DNA of 64,000 nt from Gammaproteobacteria bacterium (GCA_036383255.1 DASVOS010000011.1:64007-128006); one strand, 5' to 3'. Shown: positions 43,462 to 52,083, numbered from the stretch's first letter. Numbers and translations are program-made. Notes: generated by a model not told the origin, from the sequence alone.

Positions 43462-43508
43462 TGGGTAGTTGCATCGGCGGCCTGAAAGGGCCACGGTGCA
43501 ACTACCTA
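43462..43508. terminator. Large hairpin after DUF2935 gene
   Basis: A perfect 10-bp outer stem GGTAGTTGCA / TGCAACTACC (43464-43473 and 43497-43506), extended by T-G and C-G pairs inside, and closed by an inner GGCC / GGCC. It starts 13 bases after the stop. There is no T-run on either strand. Confidence 0.5.
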
Positions 43509-43574
43509 GCCTTGCTCATGGGCTTCCCGCGCGGATAAGGCCTATACTGGCTCCTTCACCTGAAGGAACGCCAC

Positions 43575-43727
43575 GTGGCCAAAGCCAATTACAAGTTCGA
43601 CAAGCGCCAGCGGGACCTCGCCAAGCAGAAGAAGAAAGACGAGAAGCTGGCGAAGAAAGCCGCCAAGAAGGCCGCGGCGGCCGCGGGCGAGAGCGCCGGC
43701 GCCGCGCCCGAAGACGTGCCCCACTAG
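43575..43727 (+). CDS. Small lysine-rich protein, unknown
   Basis: 50 residues from GTG 43575: MAKANYKFDKRQRDLAKQKK and a long Lys/Ala tail ending EDVPH. This type of small basic helical protein is common in gamma- and betaproteobacteria with no known function. TGAAGGAACG upstream gives a ribosome site. It ends nine bases before the convergent CPXCG gene. Confidence 0.75.
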   Translation: MAKANYKFDKRQRDLAKQKKKDEKLAKKAAKKAAAAAGESAGAAPEDVPH

Positions 43728-43736
43728 CCTTTTCCT

Positions 43737-43934
43737 CTAAGCCTCGTCTTCCGAGGCCGCCGTCACCTGCGGCAGGCCATCCTCATCCACTGTCACCCTC
43801 AGGTTGATGGGCCGGCAGCAGACCTGGCAATCCTCGATATAGCTCTGTTCGTCCACCGACAGATCCACCAGGATCTCGATGGGTTCGCCGCAGTACGGGC
43901 ATGTGATGGAGGCGGGTTCCGTGGCGTTCAGCAT
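43737..43934 (-). CDS. CPXCG zinc-binding small protein, copy 1
   Basis: 65 residues from ATG 43934, preceded by AAGGAGCC. CPYCGEPIEIL and DCQVCCRPI give four cysteines in two CxxC knuckles plus one extra, the CPXCG family. It probably binds zinc in the cytoplasm; no role is known. A second, clearly related copy lies at 51883-52083. Confidence 0.9.
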   Translation of the reverse strand: MLNATEPASITCPYCGEPIEILVDLSVDEQSYIEDCQVCCRPINLRVTVDEDGLPQVTAASEDEA

Positions 43935-44167
43935 CGGACGGCTCCTTACATTGAAAGGCCCGTCCCAGGTCGTCGCGGGTCGCTACGTTGCCTGGCTGGC
44001 GGGCCGTTGGTGGTAAGTCACCAGTGCTGTAAGCGGACGTGGCATCTAGGCCATCTGGCGCGGGGAGCACCCGCCCATGCGGAGCTTGGGAGTCCGCCGT
44101 CCGTACTTTGAAGTATAGTCCGCGCCCGGAAAATTACCTGGCCCGGGAAATGCCCTTCACAGTGAGG

Positions 44168-44848
44168 CTAGTGAAGGGTGCCATCAGCACGCTGCTGTGC
44201 TTCCCGGCAAGCCACATGGGTGGTCCTGAAACAGAAACCGACCGTGAAGTGCATCCGCTGGCCTGCCAAGCTCGGGATGAGCGGTGCCCGCACGCGTGAG
44301 ACCTGCTTTACGACGGAATCACCCAACCTCTTGATGTCGTCGTTATAGAGGACTTCGACGTCGGAGATCATGCCATCCAGATAGGAGAATCCGACCATGA
44401 CATAGCCGTGGTCTCCCGACCATTCCTCTCTCAATGCCGGCATCGCCTGATTCGTGACAGCCTGCCTCATGACGCTGGCGATATCCTCCGTGCTCGGCAT
44501 CAGGGTGATCTCTACCTGGATATCGCGGGCCTCCATCTTCTCAGGGCCCTCTGCTTCCGGCAAAGGCAGATAGCGGATCTGGGACGTGATGTTGCGATCC
44601 ACCTCCGGGTTACCGGAAGACTCGACGATGCCGACGGACGTAAACTTGCCATCCACGTAACTGATCCCAACCGTCGCCTTGAAGGCTTTTCGGTCGCCGC
44701 CCTGGATCACCCAGGGATAAGCGAGATGCAGGGACTGCTTGAAGGTCTCAAGCCAGGCCGGGTCTTCCCAATAAGGTCCAGCCGGCGCACTCGCGCAGCC
44801 GATCATGGCCAGCAGAATAAGTCCCGTGAGAGACAACTTCGATGGCAT
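44168..44848 (-). CDS. Lipoprotein with TonB-C-like halves
   Basis: 226 residues. LILLAMIGC is a clear lipobox. Two segments have the pattern of energy-transducer C-terminal domains: KATVGISYVDGKFTSVGIVE then SSGNPEVDRNI, and VMVGFSYLDGMISDVEVLY then NDDIKRLGDSV. There is no membrane anchor or proline spacer, so it is not a working TonB. It heads a series of small genes on the minus strand. Function unknown. Confidence 0.7.
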   Translation of the reverse strand: MPSKLSLTGLILLAMIGCASAPAGPYWEDPAWLETFKQSLHLAYPWVIQGGDRKAFKATVGISYVDGKFTSVGIVESSGNPEVDRNITSQIRYLPLPEAEGPEKMEARDIQVEITLMPSTEDIASVMRQAVTNQAMPALREEWSGDHGYVMVGFSYLDGMISDVEVLYNDDIKRLGDSVVKQVSRVRAPLIPSLAGQRMHFTVGFCFRTTHVACREAQQRADGTLH

Positions 44849-44857
44849 TTCCTTCCC

Positions 44858-45148
44858 CTAACTCAGCTCACGGTTACGAGAGTATTTTGGCCGCTTGTAG
44901 ACGACTACTGTCTTCTCGAATCCCTCCCCTCCCAGGGCCCAGACCCAGGCCAGCACGCAGAGCACGGTGTCCGTGGCCCAGTAGTTGGTGGTGGCGAGGA
45001 TCGCCACCAGCAGGCGCGGCGCGAATATCCAGCCCAGCCACCACAGGATGCCCCCGAAGGGCACGCTGGAGAGGAGCAGCGTCAGGCGCGGGAAGAAGAA
45101 CATGAACAGGATGAACCATAACCCGTGATGGTTCCAGAAACTATCCAT
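44858..45148 (-). CDS. Small membrane protein, unknown
   Basis: 96 residues with two or three helices (LWFILFMFFFPRLTLLLSSV; LLVAILATTNYWATDTVLCVL). The central FGGILWWLGWIFAPRLLVAI is a block I have seen in unassigned small proteins of proteobacteria. A role is not known. Confidence 0.7.
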   Translation of the reverse strand: MDSFWNHHGLWFILFMFFFPRLTLLLSSVPFGGILWWLGWIFAPRLLVAILATTNYWATDTVLCVLAWVWALGGEGFEKTVVVYKRPKYSRNRELS

Positions 45149-45220
45149 GGCTGTCGTGCCCTCTTCTAGCGATGAGTTGGCTTCACCGCCCCCTCGGCGA
45201 GGCGGTGAAGCGCATGCCTG

Positions 45221-45655
45221 TCAGTGGTGGCGGCCCAGACCGGCGAGGCCAGCGGCGGCACCCACGAAGATGATCAGCACGTACAGGCAAAGCATCACGA
45301 TCATCAGGATGCCGGCGAACTTCCAGAAGGCCTTCTGGTTCTTGAGGGCGTCTTCCAGGGCGCCCTGGCCGACGCTGGGGATCAGCGAGATGGCCTTGGC
45401 GTAGCGGAGTAGATAGAGGCAGGGCATGAGGTAGATGACCGCCAGCACGATATAGAGGAGGCCGAACACCCGTCCGAAATTCGCCGGCATGCCGCTTTGC
45501 GCCGGCAGCGCGGAGAACGCCAGGGTGGCGATCAGCCCGAAGAAGATCATGAGGCCGGTGAACACGAATCCTACGATGGCGAGGAACTTCACCCACGGCC
45601 GGGTGGCGTTCAGGTAGCCCAGCGCACTCTCAGAGACGACGATCTGGTCAGCCAT
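45221..45655 (-). CDS. DUF5362-like membrane protein
   Basis: 144 residues. SALGYLNATRPWVKFLAIVG is a block typical of DUF5362, followed by three to four membrane helices and a conserved YAKAISLI. Function unknown. A small signal-free membrane protein between other orphans. Confidence 0.72.
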   Translation of the reverse strand: MADQIVVSESALGYLNATRPWVKFLAIVGFVFTGLMIFFGLIATLAFSALPAQSGMPANFGRVFGLLYIVLAVIYLMPCLYLLRYAKAISLIPSVGQGALEDALKNQKAFWKFAGILMIVMLCLYVLIIFVGAAAGLAGLGRHH

Positions 45656-45704
45656 TGCAGTTCTCCCCGTTTGTTTGTTTTAGAAAAATTTAGGCGTCAC
45701 CAGC

Positions 45705-46388
45705 TCACTCGACGGTCAGTTCGTATTCGATGTCCTGGATCATATGCCCGTAGTCCGGTGTAGAACTGTTGTATCTGCCGCCGAACTTGATCAGGTGGCG
45801 CCCCTTGCTCAAGGGTTTCAGCATGAGCCAGAACCCGTCGGTCGCCGAGGGGTATCCCGAATAAGGCTGCTGGTCTTCGGGAAGACGCGCGAAGATATCG
45901 AAGCAATCGTGCGTGGAGACCCGGAACCGCTTAAGGCCCTCGATGGACACGCCATCCACGGAGGCGAAGAGGTCCATGGCCGTGTCGTTGTCCAGCTCTG
46001 CATACTCCTGCGCGTCTGCACAGGTGAAATTCAAGGGGGTTGAACCCGGACCGGGAAAATAGACCATGTTGATGATGGGAAAGAACAGGGACTTGCCCGC
46101 GGGGATGGTGCAGGCCCGGTGGATCTTCGACGTGCCGTAACCTCCCGCCAGGAACCACACCGGACCCTGCTGATCCTGCGCGCAGTCCGCGCCCGTCTCA
46201 TCCTGGATGGGACTCTTCTCCAGCGGCACTGACTCCGCCCACTGCCACCAGTCCTCGACCAGCCTCAACGAAACCTTGGGAGACACGACTTCGACCATCG
46301 AAGGCGGCACGTCGGCGAATCCAGCCAGCGGGGCCATGCCCAGCAAAGCCAGCCCAAAGAACCCCATCATTCCTTTGACGTATCGCAT
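45705..46388 (-). CDS. Secreted protein, unknown
   Basis: 227 residues from ATG 46388, preceded by GGAAAGGGG. Signal peptide (GLALLGMAPLAGFA). The mature part has four cysteines (ADCAQDQQ, RACTIPAG, FTCADAQ, HDCFDIF) and motifs such as GPVWFLAGGYG and IPAGKSLFFPIIN. This looks like a known but unassigned periplasmic or extracellular beta-sandwich family. The upstream 199 bases show nothing clear. Confidence 0.7.
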   Translation of the reverse strand: MRYVKGMMGFFGLALLGMAPLAGFADVPPSMVEVVSPKVSLRLVEDWWQWAESVPLEKSPIQDETGADCAQDQQGPVWFLAGGYGTSKIHRACTIPAGKSLFFPIINMVYFPGPGSTPLNFTCADAQEYAELDNDTAMDLFASVDGVSIEGLKRFRVSTHDCFDIFARLPEDQQPYSGYPSATDGFWLMLKPLSKGRHLIKFGGRYNSSTPDYGHMIQDIEYELTVE

Positions 46389-46587
46389 GCGTGGACCCCT
46401 TTCCAAGATTCGACGATAACAGCTGCCGAAATCCATGACAATTTCGTGGCGAAGCCCCCTAGGAAATGCAGGTGGTAAGCCCGCGGCTGCCTTAGCCAGA
46501 CAGCATGCTGACCATGGAATGAAGGAATAGATAGTCCCTCCCCCTGAATCCGGGGAAGGGCACGTGGGATGGAAAACGCAGCCTGCC

Positions 46588-47055
46588 CTAAGTAAGCGTG
46601 GAGAGAAGCTTGTCCAGCTGCGCGAACTGCTCGTGCCAGGCCTCATCCATCTCCAAGGTGGCGTCGCAGGCTTCCTTGGAGGGATAGAGCTCGTGCAGGA
46701 CCACTCGCGTCTTGCCGCCCTTCTCTTCGAAGGTCAGCGTGGTGACGTTGCCGCCGCCCTCTTCCTCGTTGGTCCAGACCATGCGGGCGTCCGGTATCAC
46801 TTCGCTGTACTTGCCGAAGAACACCATGGGATTTGGGAACTGGGGATGACTGAACTCGAGACGGTAGCCGCCGCCGGTGCGGACATCCAACTCGCAGGAA
46901 AGCAAGGTCATGCCAGCGGACTTGGGCACCCACCAGCGCCTGAAGAGCTCGGGCTTGGTCCAGGCCTCGAACACGATGTGTGCGGGCGCGTCGAAGGTCC
47001 GGGTTACCACTAGTTCGCGGTCACCTTTTCGTTCGACCTTCGTATCGCCTTTCAT
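46588..47055 (-). CDS. SRPBCC (AHSA1-type) domain protein
   Basis: 155 residues. VVTRTFDAPAHIVFEAWTKP and LFRRWWVPKSAG are the start of AHSA1/CalC-like proteins; YPSKEACDATLEMDEAWHEQ is the C-terminal helix. The fold binds small hydrophobic ligands. It is coupled by ATGA to the ArsR regulator upstream, a common two-gene arrangement in which the regulator controls the pair. Confidence 0.92.
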   Translation of the reverse strand: MKGDTKVERKGDRELVVTRTFDAPAHIVFEAWTKPELFRRWWVPKSAGMTLLSCELDVRTGGGYRLEFSHPQFPNPMVFFGKYSEVIPDARMVWTNEEEGGGNVTTLTFEEKGGKTRVVLHELYPSKEACDATLEMDEAWHEQFAQLDKLLSTLT

Positions 47056-47399
47056 TTCCGCTTCTCCTTTCTCTTCAATTCTTCGATGACGTCATCCAGC
47101 TCGCTGAAGCGCGCTTCCCAAAGCTGCCGGTAGCGCTCGATCCAGGCGGCTTCTTCCTCAAGCCGCCGCCGGCCAAGCTTGCAGGTGCGAACTCGCCCGA
47201 CCTTCTCGGTGACCACGAGCCCCGCCTGCTCCAGGACGCTGACGTGCTTCTTCATGCCCGTGAGGGTCATGTGGAACTTCTCGGCCAGGTCCGTGATGGA
47301 AGCGTCCCCGCGTACCAGCTGTTCCAGGACCCCGCGCCGGGTGGCGTCCGAGAGGGCCGAGAACGATGCGTCGAAACGAGTACTGCTATACTGAACCAT
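47052..47399 (-). CDS. ArsR-family regulator
   Basis: 115 residues from ATG 47399. The winged helix-turn-helix reads SITDLAEKFHMTLTGMKKHV with wing VVTEKVGRVRTCKLG. No metal-binding CxC motif is in the recognition helix. The frame is open upstream, but this start lies inside a palindrome that I take as its operator. It should repress itself and the SRPBCC gene. Confidence 0.9.
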   Translation of the reverse strand: MVQYSSTRFDASFSALSDATRRGVLEQLVRGDASITDLAEKFHMTLTGMKKHVSVLEQAGLVVTEKVGRVRTCKLGRRRLEEEAAWIERYRQLWEARFSELDDVIEELKRKEKRK

Positions 47400-47418
47400 A
47401 TAGTTCAGTATATAGCAG
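47383..47418. promoter_or_regulatory. Palindromic operator covering the ArsR start codon
   Basis: Inner arms CTGAAC (47391-47396) and GTTCAG (47403-47408) are perfect around a six-base spacer that holds the start codon. Outer arms TGCTATA (47384-47390) and TATAGCA (47411-47417) are perfect too, with two extra bases (TA) on the right side. The site is AT-rich against its surroundings. Autoregulation is inferred. Confidence 0.7.
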
Positions 47419-47442
47419 GGGCCGCAGCCATGCAAACGGTAG

Positions 47443-48213
47443 CTAAGGCTTGGTGACCAGGTAGGCGATCCAGAGGCTGGATACCCCGAGACCGTAGACG
47501 GCAAAGGCACCGAGGGCCAAGGCCGGTGCGAGCCGCCGCTCCGCCGCGGGCGTGGCCTCCCGGGGGTAGCCGCGCAGGAACAGGTGGCTGACCGTGAACG
47601 CCAGGGCCATGCCGCCCACGACATCCGCCACGTAATGTTGCTTGGTATAGAGGGTCGAGAGGGACACCAGCGTCGCCCAGGCGAAGGCGACCATGCCGGT
47701 GCGCCGATGGACCTTATGGCAGCAGCTGGCGGCCAGATAGCACTGGGCCACGTGCAAGGAAGGGAAGCAGTTGTAGCTGACGTCGGAGTCGTAGAGCCCG
47801 CGCATCACCGCGTCGGTGAAGCCGCCGCCGAGCACATCCGCGTGCACCGGCGCCGCGGTGGGATAGAGCAGGAACACTGCGAAGGCGGTGAGCCAGGTGG
47901 TCAGGTACATCCAGACGACCCGCCGGACCAGCTCCTGCTGGTGCACGACGAAGACCGGCAGTAGCGCCGCGAGGAACAGGGACAGATAGACCAATGACCA
48001 GGCAGGAACCAGGGGGAACAGCGCATCCAGCCGAGTCTCGGGCCGGTATGTGTGGCCATGGGCTACGAACGCGCCTATCACCAAGTAGAAGGGGATGATC
48101 GCGAACAGCGCGACCATCGGGAGCGTAAGGCGTTGCGGACGCAGGAACAACGTACGGGCAGCCCGGACGTCGTCCAGGAACCCGGATATGAACGAAGATT
48201 CAGCTAGCTCCAC
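47443..48213 (-). CDS. PAP2-family membrane phosphatase
   Basis: 256 residues, about six helices, GTG start preceded by GGAGAG. NCFPSLHVAQCYLA and TLYTKQHYVADVVGG are motifs 2 and 3 of the PAP2 superfamily (SLH; TxxH-x3-D). The family acts on lipid phosphates or transfers phospho-head groups; the inositolphosphotransferase-like subgroup has this spacing. Substrate unknown. It lies 44 bases upstream of the ArsR gene on the same strand. Confidence 0.85.
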   Translation of the reverse strand: MELAESSFISGFLDDVRAARTLFLRPQRLTLPMVALFAIIPFYLVIGAFVAHGHTYRPETRLDALFPLVPAWSLVYLSLFLAALLPVFVVHQQELVRRVVWMYLTTWLTAFAVFLLYPTAAPVHADVLGGGFTDAVMRGLYDSDVSYNCFPSLHVAQCYLAASCCHKVHRRTGMVAFAWATLVSLSTLYTKQHYVADVVGGMALAFTVSHLFLRGYPREATPAAERRLAPALALGAFAVYGLGVSSLWIAYLVTKP

Positions 48214-48238
48214 CCACTCTCTCCGAATGTCTCATAAG

Positions 48239-48982
48239 CTACTGCGTCTTCCCGAAACCCAATTCAGCTTGAGCGTATTTATGCTCCCACGCATCAAATA
48301 CCTTGTCCTTCTCGGGATCGAAATCCCCGGTCAAATGTTCCCCATCGAAGGTGCCTGTCCATCTGCCATAGGCCTGGTAGAACAGTACCAACTCATGATC
48401 ACTATCCCGAAACAACAGACCAACCGTCTGATCCTTGGTTGAGGGATACATGAGGCTGTTTAGACCTCGCATCCAGATATCATCGTCTTTGAATATATCC
48501 GCCAACTCATCCCGCGCATCCTTGCCAAGCAGTCGCATATGCGCATCATCCCGGTGCGGTTCCAGTGGTGTCACTACAGGAAAAATATAGACCTCCTGCG
48601 CTGATTTGATGAAATGCAGGGGCTGCTTCAATTCAGGAAGACCCTGACCAAACGCATCCCAACAAGGGTGCTCTGTATGATCCGTCCACACGCACTTCGT
48701 GCGTTTGGCAGTAAACCAACCCAAATCCCTATTTGCTTCATAGCCGTGCATTTCGTCCCCGCTGACCACCACCAGTTCCGAACTCTTCACGCCGATATCT
48801 CTTAACGCGGTGATTGCTTGAAGGACATCGGCAACGGATACGGAATCCAGGCGACCAGATACCGGAACACCCTCGATATTGGCCGGTCCAGCGGGGATAT
48901 CTTGATGCCAACCGGGCGGTGGCTCGCTAGCGAGTGCCTGGGTCGTCAGAAAAGCAAATACGAGAATGAAATACTTGCGCAT
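48239..48982 (-). CDS. Secreted protein, unknown, lower GC
   Basis: 247 residues with a signal peptide (MRKYFILVFAFLTTQALA). No domain recognised. Base composition is near 48-50% GC, well below the window, and codon use is mixed, which suggests recent acquisition. It ends with an acidic-basic tail. Next to the PAP2 gene but 25 bases away, so operon membership is unclear. Confidence 0.65.
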   Translation of the reverse strand: MRKYFILVFAFLTTQALASEPPPGWHQDIPAGPANIEGVPVSGRLDSVSVADVLQAITALRDIGVKSSELVVVSGDEMHGYEANRDLGWFTAKRTKCVWTDHTEHPCWDAFGQGLPELKQPLHFIKSAQEVYIFPVVTPLEPHRDDAHMRLLGKDARDELADIFKDDDIWMRGLNSLMYPSTKDQTVGLLFRDSDHELVLFYQAYGRWTGTFDGEHLTGDFDPEKDKVFDAWEHKYAQAELGFGKTQ

Positions 48983-48989
48983 GAGTTAA

Positions 48990-49712
48990 TTAGAACACAT
49001 TGGTAATGAGCCAGCGGGTGCCATCCACCAGATCCCTGACCTGGAGCTTGGTTGGGGCCTCCCCTTCCGCGCGGGAGCGAGTATCTATCTCCGCGAGCCA
49101 GATGGCCTGCGCGTGGACCGGGACGTCGAAGATTTTCGCGGTGTGGAGCGCATCTATATATTCCCGGAGCAGAGGGGTCTGCTTACGGAACTTGAGCTTG
49201 TGCTTGGCGGCGAGCTTGCGGAGGTAGATCTCGAGCACCGTGCCGGCGAGGACGCCGGCGGCGCGCTCGTTGATGGCGATGAGGCCGCGGGCGGTCTCGA
49301 GGAGCGCGAGCTGCAGGCCGCGCTCGGCCTGGTCCTCGGATTCGATGGAAGACCATGCCAGGCGGTCCGTGATGGACTTCAGGATCGCGAGCTGGTTCCT
49401 GAAGCCTCGGAGGGTATCCGGGCGGGGATCGAAGTCCTCATCCACGGTCTCCCGGCCCCGGAAGTAATCCTGGATCACGTAAGCGCCCGTATTGAAATAC
49501 GCGTACTTCGGGTCCGTGAAGTAGTACGACTGGAATTCCCAGTACCGATCCAGCGCGAGCTGCTTCATAAGAGGTAGGGCGCGGGAATACCAAGATTGAT
49601 AGCCTTCCTCAAAGGACACCCCCTCCTCCTTGTCGGCGAATGCCTTTGCTAGGGCCTTCCCTTCCTTGTGCAACGTCTCCAGCTGCTTCCTGGCTTCCTC
49701 TTCTGTGATCAT
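48990..49712 (-). CDS. HEPN-like protein with lost catalytic motif
   Basis: 240 residues from ATG 49712 (GGGAG upstream). The last 100 residues read like a C-terminal HEPN-type helical domain: AGVLAGTVLEIYLRKLAAKH, then APTKLQVRDLVDGTRWLITN. In relatives an R-x4-6-H motif sits just before the final helix (IRNxxxH); here that place reads IDTRSRAEGE without histidine. HEPN domains are mostly RNases of defence and toxin systems; this one may be inactive or regulatory. Family assignment is from pattern only. Confidence 0.6.
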   Translation of the reverse strand: MITEEEARKQLETLHKEGKALAKAFADKEEGVSFEEGYQSWYSRALPLMKQLALDRYWEFQSYYFTDPKYAYFNTGAYVIQDYFRGRETVDEDFDPRPDTLRGFRNQLAILKSITDRLAWSSIESEDQAERGLQLALLETARGLIAINERAAGVLAGTVLEIYLRKLAAKHKLKFRKQTPLLREYIDALHTAKIFDVPVHAQAIWLAEIDTRSRAEGEAPTKLQVRDLVDGTRWLITNVF

Positions 49713-49766
49713 CGGCGGCTCCCATCTCTAAAAGACAGGATGCTGGCCGCGCTTCATTTGAATGGA

Positions 49767-49801
49767 TAGCCCCTCCTCCACTGCTCAGGGATGAGGGGCT
49801 A
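49767..49801 (-). terminator. Hairpin in the gap before the HEPN-like gene
   Basis: TAGCCCCTC / GAGGGGCTA, nine perfect pairs with a 17-base loop. It lies downstream of the 49905-50735 gene on the minus strand; no long T-run. Confidence 0.4.
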
Positions 49802-49904
49802 GTTATATGAATCTTTTATGACAGTGGGGAGGGGATTGCGCGGTCCAGGAAGTCGTGATCTGTCCCCGACCGTTTACCCTGGGAAGTGGCCGAACGAGCG
49901 ATCG

Positions 49905-50735
49905 TCAATTCTCTCCCGCGCGGAGCTCCCACTCGTAGATCTTCTTCTGCACCGCATCGGCGTTGTCAGCGTGGGGCACCAGCAGCAGATAGCGCTTCAT
50001 CTCATTGGATGCCCACCCATAGTCGCCGACTTCGGCCAGCACCAGCGCGACGTTGAAATGTCCCTGCGGCCACCAGGGCGAAGCGGCGAGCGCGCGGCAG
50101 TACAACTCCACGGCTTGAATGTTATTCTTCTGACGCACCGCGTCCTCGGCCTGGATGCTGTATTTCTCGGTCTCAGGACCGATCGCAGGCGGAGTGGCCT
50201 GAGCACGATAGTCCGCCGCAATCTTCTCGAAGGCCACGTCGTCTGGAATCGCCGGCGTGGCGGGCGCCGATTGCTTCAGATAGAACAGGGCATCAAGCAG
50301 GCTTCGGGCATTGTCGGACCCCGCATTGCGGTCCGGTATGATGGCCCACTTTGCATCCAGCCAAACAGCGTAAGAATCAGGCCCGCCGGTATAGAAGGTG
50401 TCCTGCATCTTGGGCTGCAGGGCGGCAAACTGGAAACGATAGGGCTTGTTGTCCGTCACCACATCCAGCATGTCCCGGGTGACAATCACCGCCGTGATAT
50501 GCCCGCCACCCTGGCCACTACTCCGGCCTGAAAGGCGCGACTCCTGGAAGTCCGGGACGATGCCATACCCGACGGACGCGCGCTTCACGGTGTCGCGGGC
50601 ATCCTCGAAGCTCATGGACCGAAGCGCCTCCTTGTCGGGCGAGTCAGATACGCTCGTCATACAGCTGCTTAACGCAAGCATGGCCAGCAGCATCGAGACC
50701 GATCGAACCTTTCTCACGTAATTCAGCTGCAACAT
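49905..50735 (-). CDS. Lipoprotein with short TPR
   Basis: 276 residues from ATG 50735, preceded by AGGAG. LLAMLALSSC is a lipobox. The C-terminal part is TPR-like (AVELYCRALAASPWWPQGHF, NVALVLAEVGDYGWA). The N-terminal half has a beta-rich domain with no known name. Probably in the periplasm on a membrane anchor. It follows the 51691 gene by 38 bases. Confidence 0.72.
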   Translation of the reverse strand: MLQLNYVRKVRSVSMLLAMLALSSCMTSVSDSPDKEALRSMSFEDARDTVKRASVGYGIVPDFQESRLSGRSSGQGGGHITAVIVTRDMLDVVTDNKPYRFQFAALQPKMQDTFYTGGPDSYAVWLDAKWAIIPDRNAGSDNARSLLDALFYLKQSAPATPAIPDDVAFEKIAADYRAQATPPAIGPETEKYSIQAEDAVRQKNNIQAVELYCRALAASPWWPQGHFNVALVLAEVGDYGWASNEMKRYLLLVPHADNADAVQKKIYEWELRAGEN

Positions 50736-50773
50736 TGAAGTCTCCTGAAATGGTGAAACCACGGCGGCTGAAC

Positions 50774-51691
50774 CTAGCGGTTCTGTGAATAACCGCTGTT
50801 GTAGGACTCGAGCCAGTCCACCCGGCAGCCGCCGCTGGCACGCGGATCGTTAAATCCGCTGTTCGGCTTGCCACTGTTGTGATCGAGCTGGCCTTGGCGT
50901 GCGGCTTCGTCGAGCCTCATCTTCTGTTGTTTACTGCCCGCGGCGTAGCCGCCGTGGTAGTCGCCCACACAGGCTTGCAGGCGGTCTCCCGGCAGAGTTG
51001 CGCAAAAGGTGCCGGCGTTCTGCGAGAAGCATTCGGAAGCATCGTGTAGACCCTTGATGTATGCATCAGAGCGCATAGGAGCCGCCGCCTGCTGCGCCGG
51101 GATCGTGGCCCCAGCGTTCCCGCCCATGGGCGCGAGACTGGGGTCGCCGGTGACGCCCATCATATGCAGATCGCCCGACGCGCCGCCGCTCTCGCCGAGC
51201 AAGCGCGCCTTGGTCTCATCGGCCTTGCGCGCGGCCTCTGCCGCCCGCTGCTGGTTCTCGGCTTCGGCTGCCGCCTGCTGTGCCGCCTCTTCGCGTTCCC
51301 GCTCGGCTTCGGCGGCTGGATCGGGCGTGAGGCCATTGATGAGGATCGCGGCACCCAGGCCCACCACCCCGACGCCGACCTCCTGAGCATCGCTGTTCAC
51401 GGCGCCTTTCACGAGGGCGCTGGAAGACTGCTGGATCAAGTTGCCGGGATCAGAAGGAGGCGCCGCGGCGGCGCCGGAGCACGTGCGGCTGCCAGAGCCC
51501 GTAGTTTCACCAGGACAGATGCAGCCGTCTTGAGCGACCCAGTCGTTATAGTTCGAAGCTGCCCGACCTCCGGAGGCGACGCACTCCTGGAACATCTGCT
51601 GCACTTCGGCCTCTTCGCCGTTGCCCCAGGCTGCCGGCGCGCAGAAGACGGCGCCGAGTAGAGCCACAAAAGCCAATTGCCATGGTTTCAT
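50774..51691 (-). CDS. Secreted Ala/Gln/Glu-rich protein, unknown
   Basis: 305 residues. Signal peptide (VALLGAVFCAPAAWG). A central alanine/glutamate coiled stretch (AEREREEAAQQAAAEAENQQ) follows a single membrane-like segment (VGVGVVGLGAAILINGL). Cysteines lie in pairs (DGCICPG; CFSQNAGTFC), and the C-terminal part CVGDYHGGYAAGSKQQKM is glycine-rich. No family recognised. It is first in a pair with the TPR lipoprotein. Confidence 0.68.
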   Translation of the reverse strand: MKPWQLAFVALLGAVFCAPAAWGNGEEAEVQQMFQECVASGGRAASNYNDWVAQDGCICPGETTGSGSRTCSGAAAAPPSDPGNLIQQSSSALVKGAVNSDAQEVGVGVVGLGAAILINGLTPDPAAEAEREREEAAQQAAAEAENQQRAAEAARKADETKARLLGESGGASGDLHMMGVTGDPSLAPMGGNAGATIPAQQAAAPMRSDAYIKGLHDASECFSQNAGTFCATLPGDRLQACVGDYHGGYAAGSKQQKMRLDEAARQGQLDHNSGKPNSGFNDPRASGGCRVDWLESYNSGYSQNR

Positions 51692-51882
51692 GTCTGTATC
51701 CCCTCTCAGACATTAATGCGAAGCGCGATGCCTATCGGATGCATCTAATGCCATAGGATAGGTTGAAGCAGACGCTCGACGATAAGCCCCTGATATTGGT
51801 CGAATTACGCCGCAGCCAACCAAGGGATGCGGTATTGGGGAGATAGTGCGGTTCAGAAAAACTGGTCTGCCACTTCGCTCCG

Positions 51883-52083
51883 CTAGGTCTCTTTTTCAGA
51901 TTGGGCATGCACGTGCGCCCTACCCTCGTCATCCACCGTGACCGTCATGTGCATGGGCCGGCAGCAGACCTGGCAATCTTCAATGTAGCTCTGCTGCTCC
52001 ACCGAAGGATCGACCAGGACTTCGATGGTCTCGCCACAGTAGGGGCAGGAGATCTCGAAAGATTGGGTCTCGATTAAAGGCAA
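51883..52083 (-). CDS. CPXCG zinc-binding small protein, copy 2
   Basis: 66 residues. I choose TTG 52083 because GAGG lies just before it and the length then equals copy 1. CPYCGETIEVLVDPS and YIEDCQVCCRPM match copy 1 (43737-43934) over most of the core. An ATG at 52116 would add eleven residues with no counterpart. It lies near the edge of the AT-rich defence block. Confidence 0.82.
   Translation of the reverse strand: MPLIETQSFEISCPYCGETIEVLVDPSVEQQSYIEDCQVCCRPMHMTVTVDDEGRAHVHAQSEKET

Noticed and set aside
44168-44848. Functional TonB
   Set aside because: It has a lipobox rather than a membrane anchor and lacks the proline-rich spacer, although two segments resemble TonB C-terminal domains.
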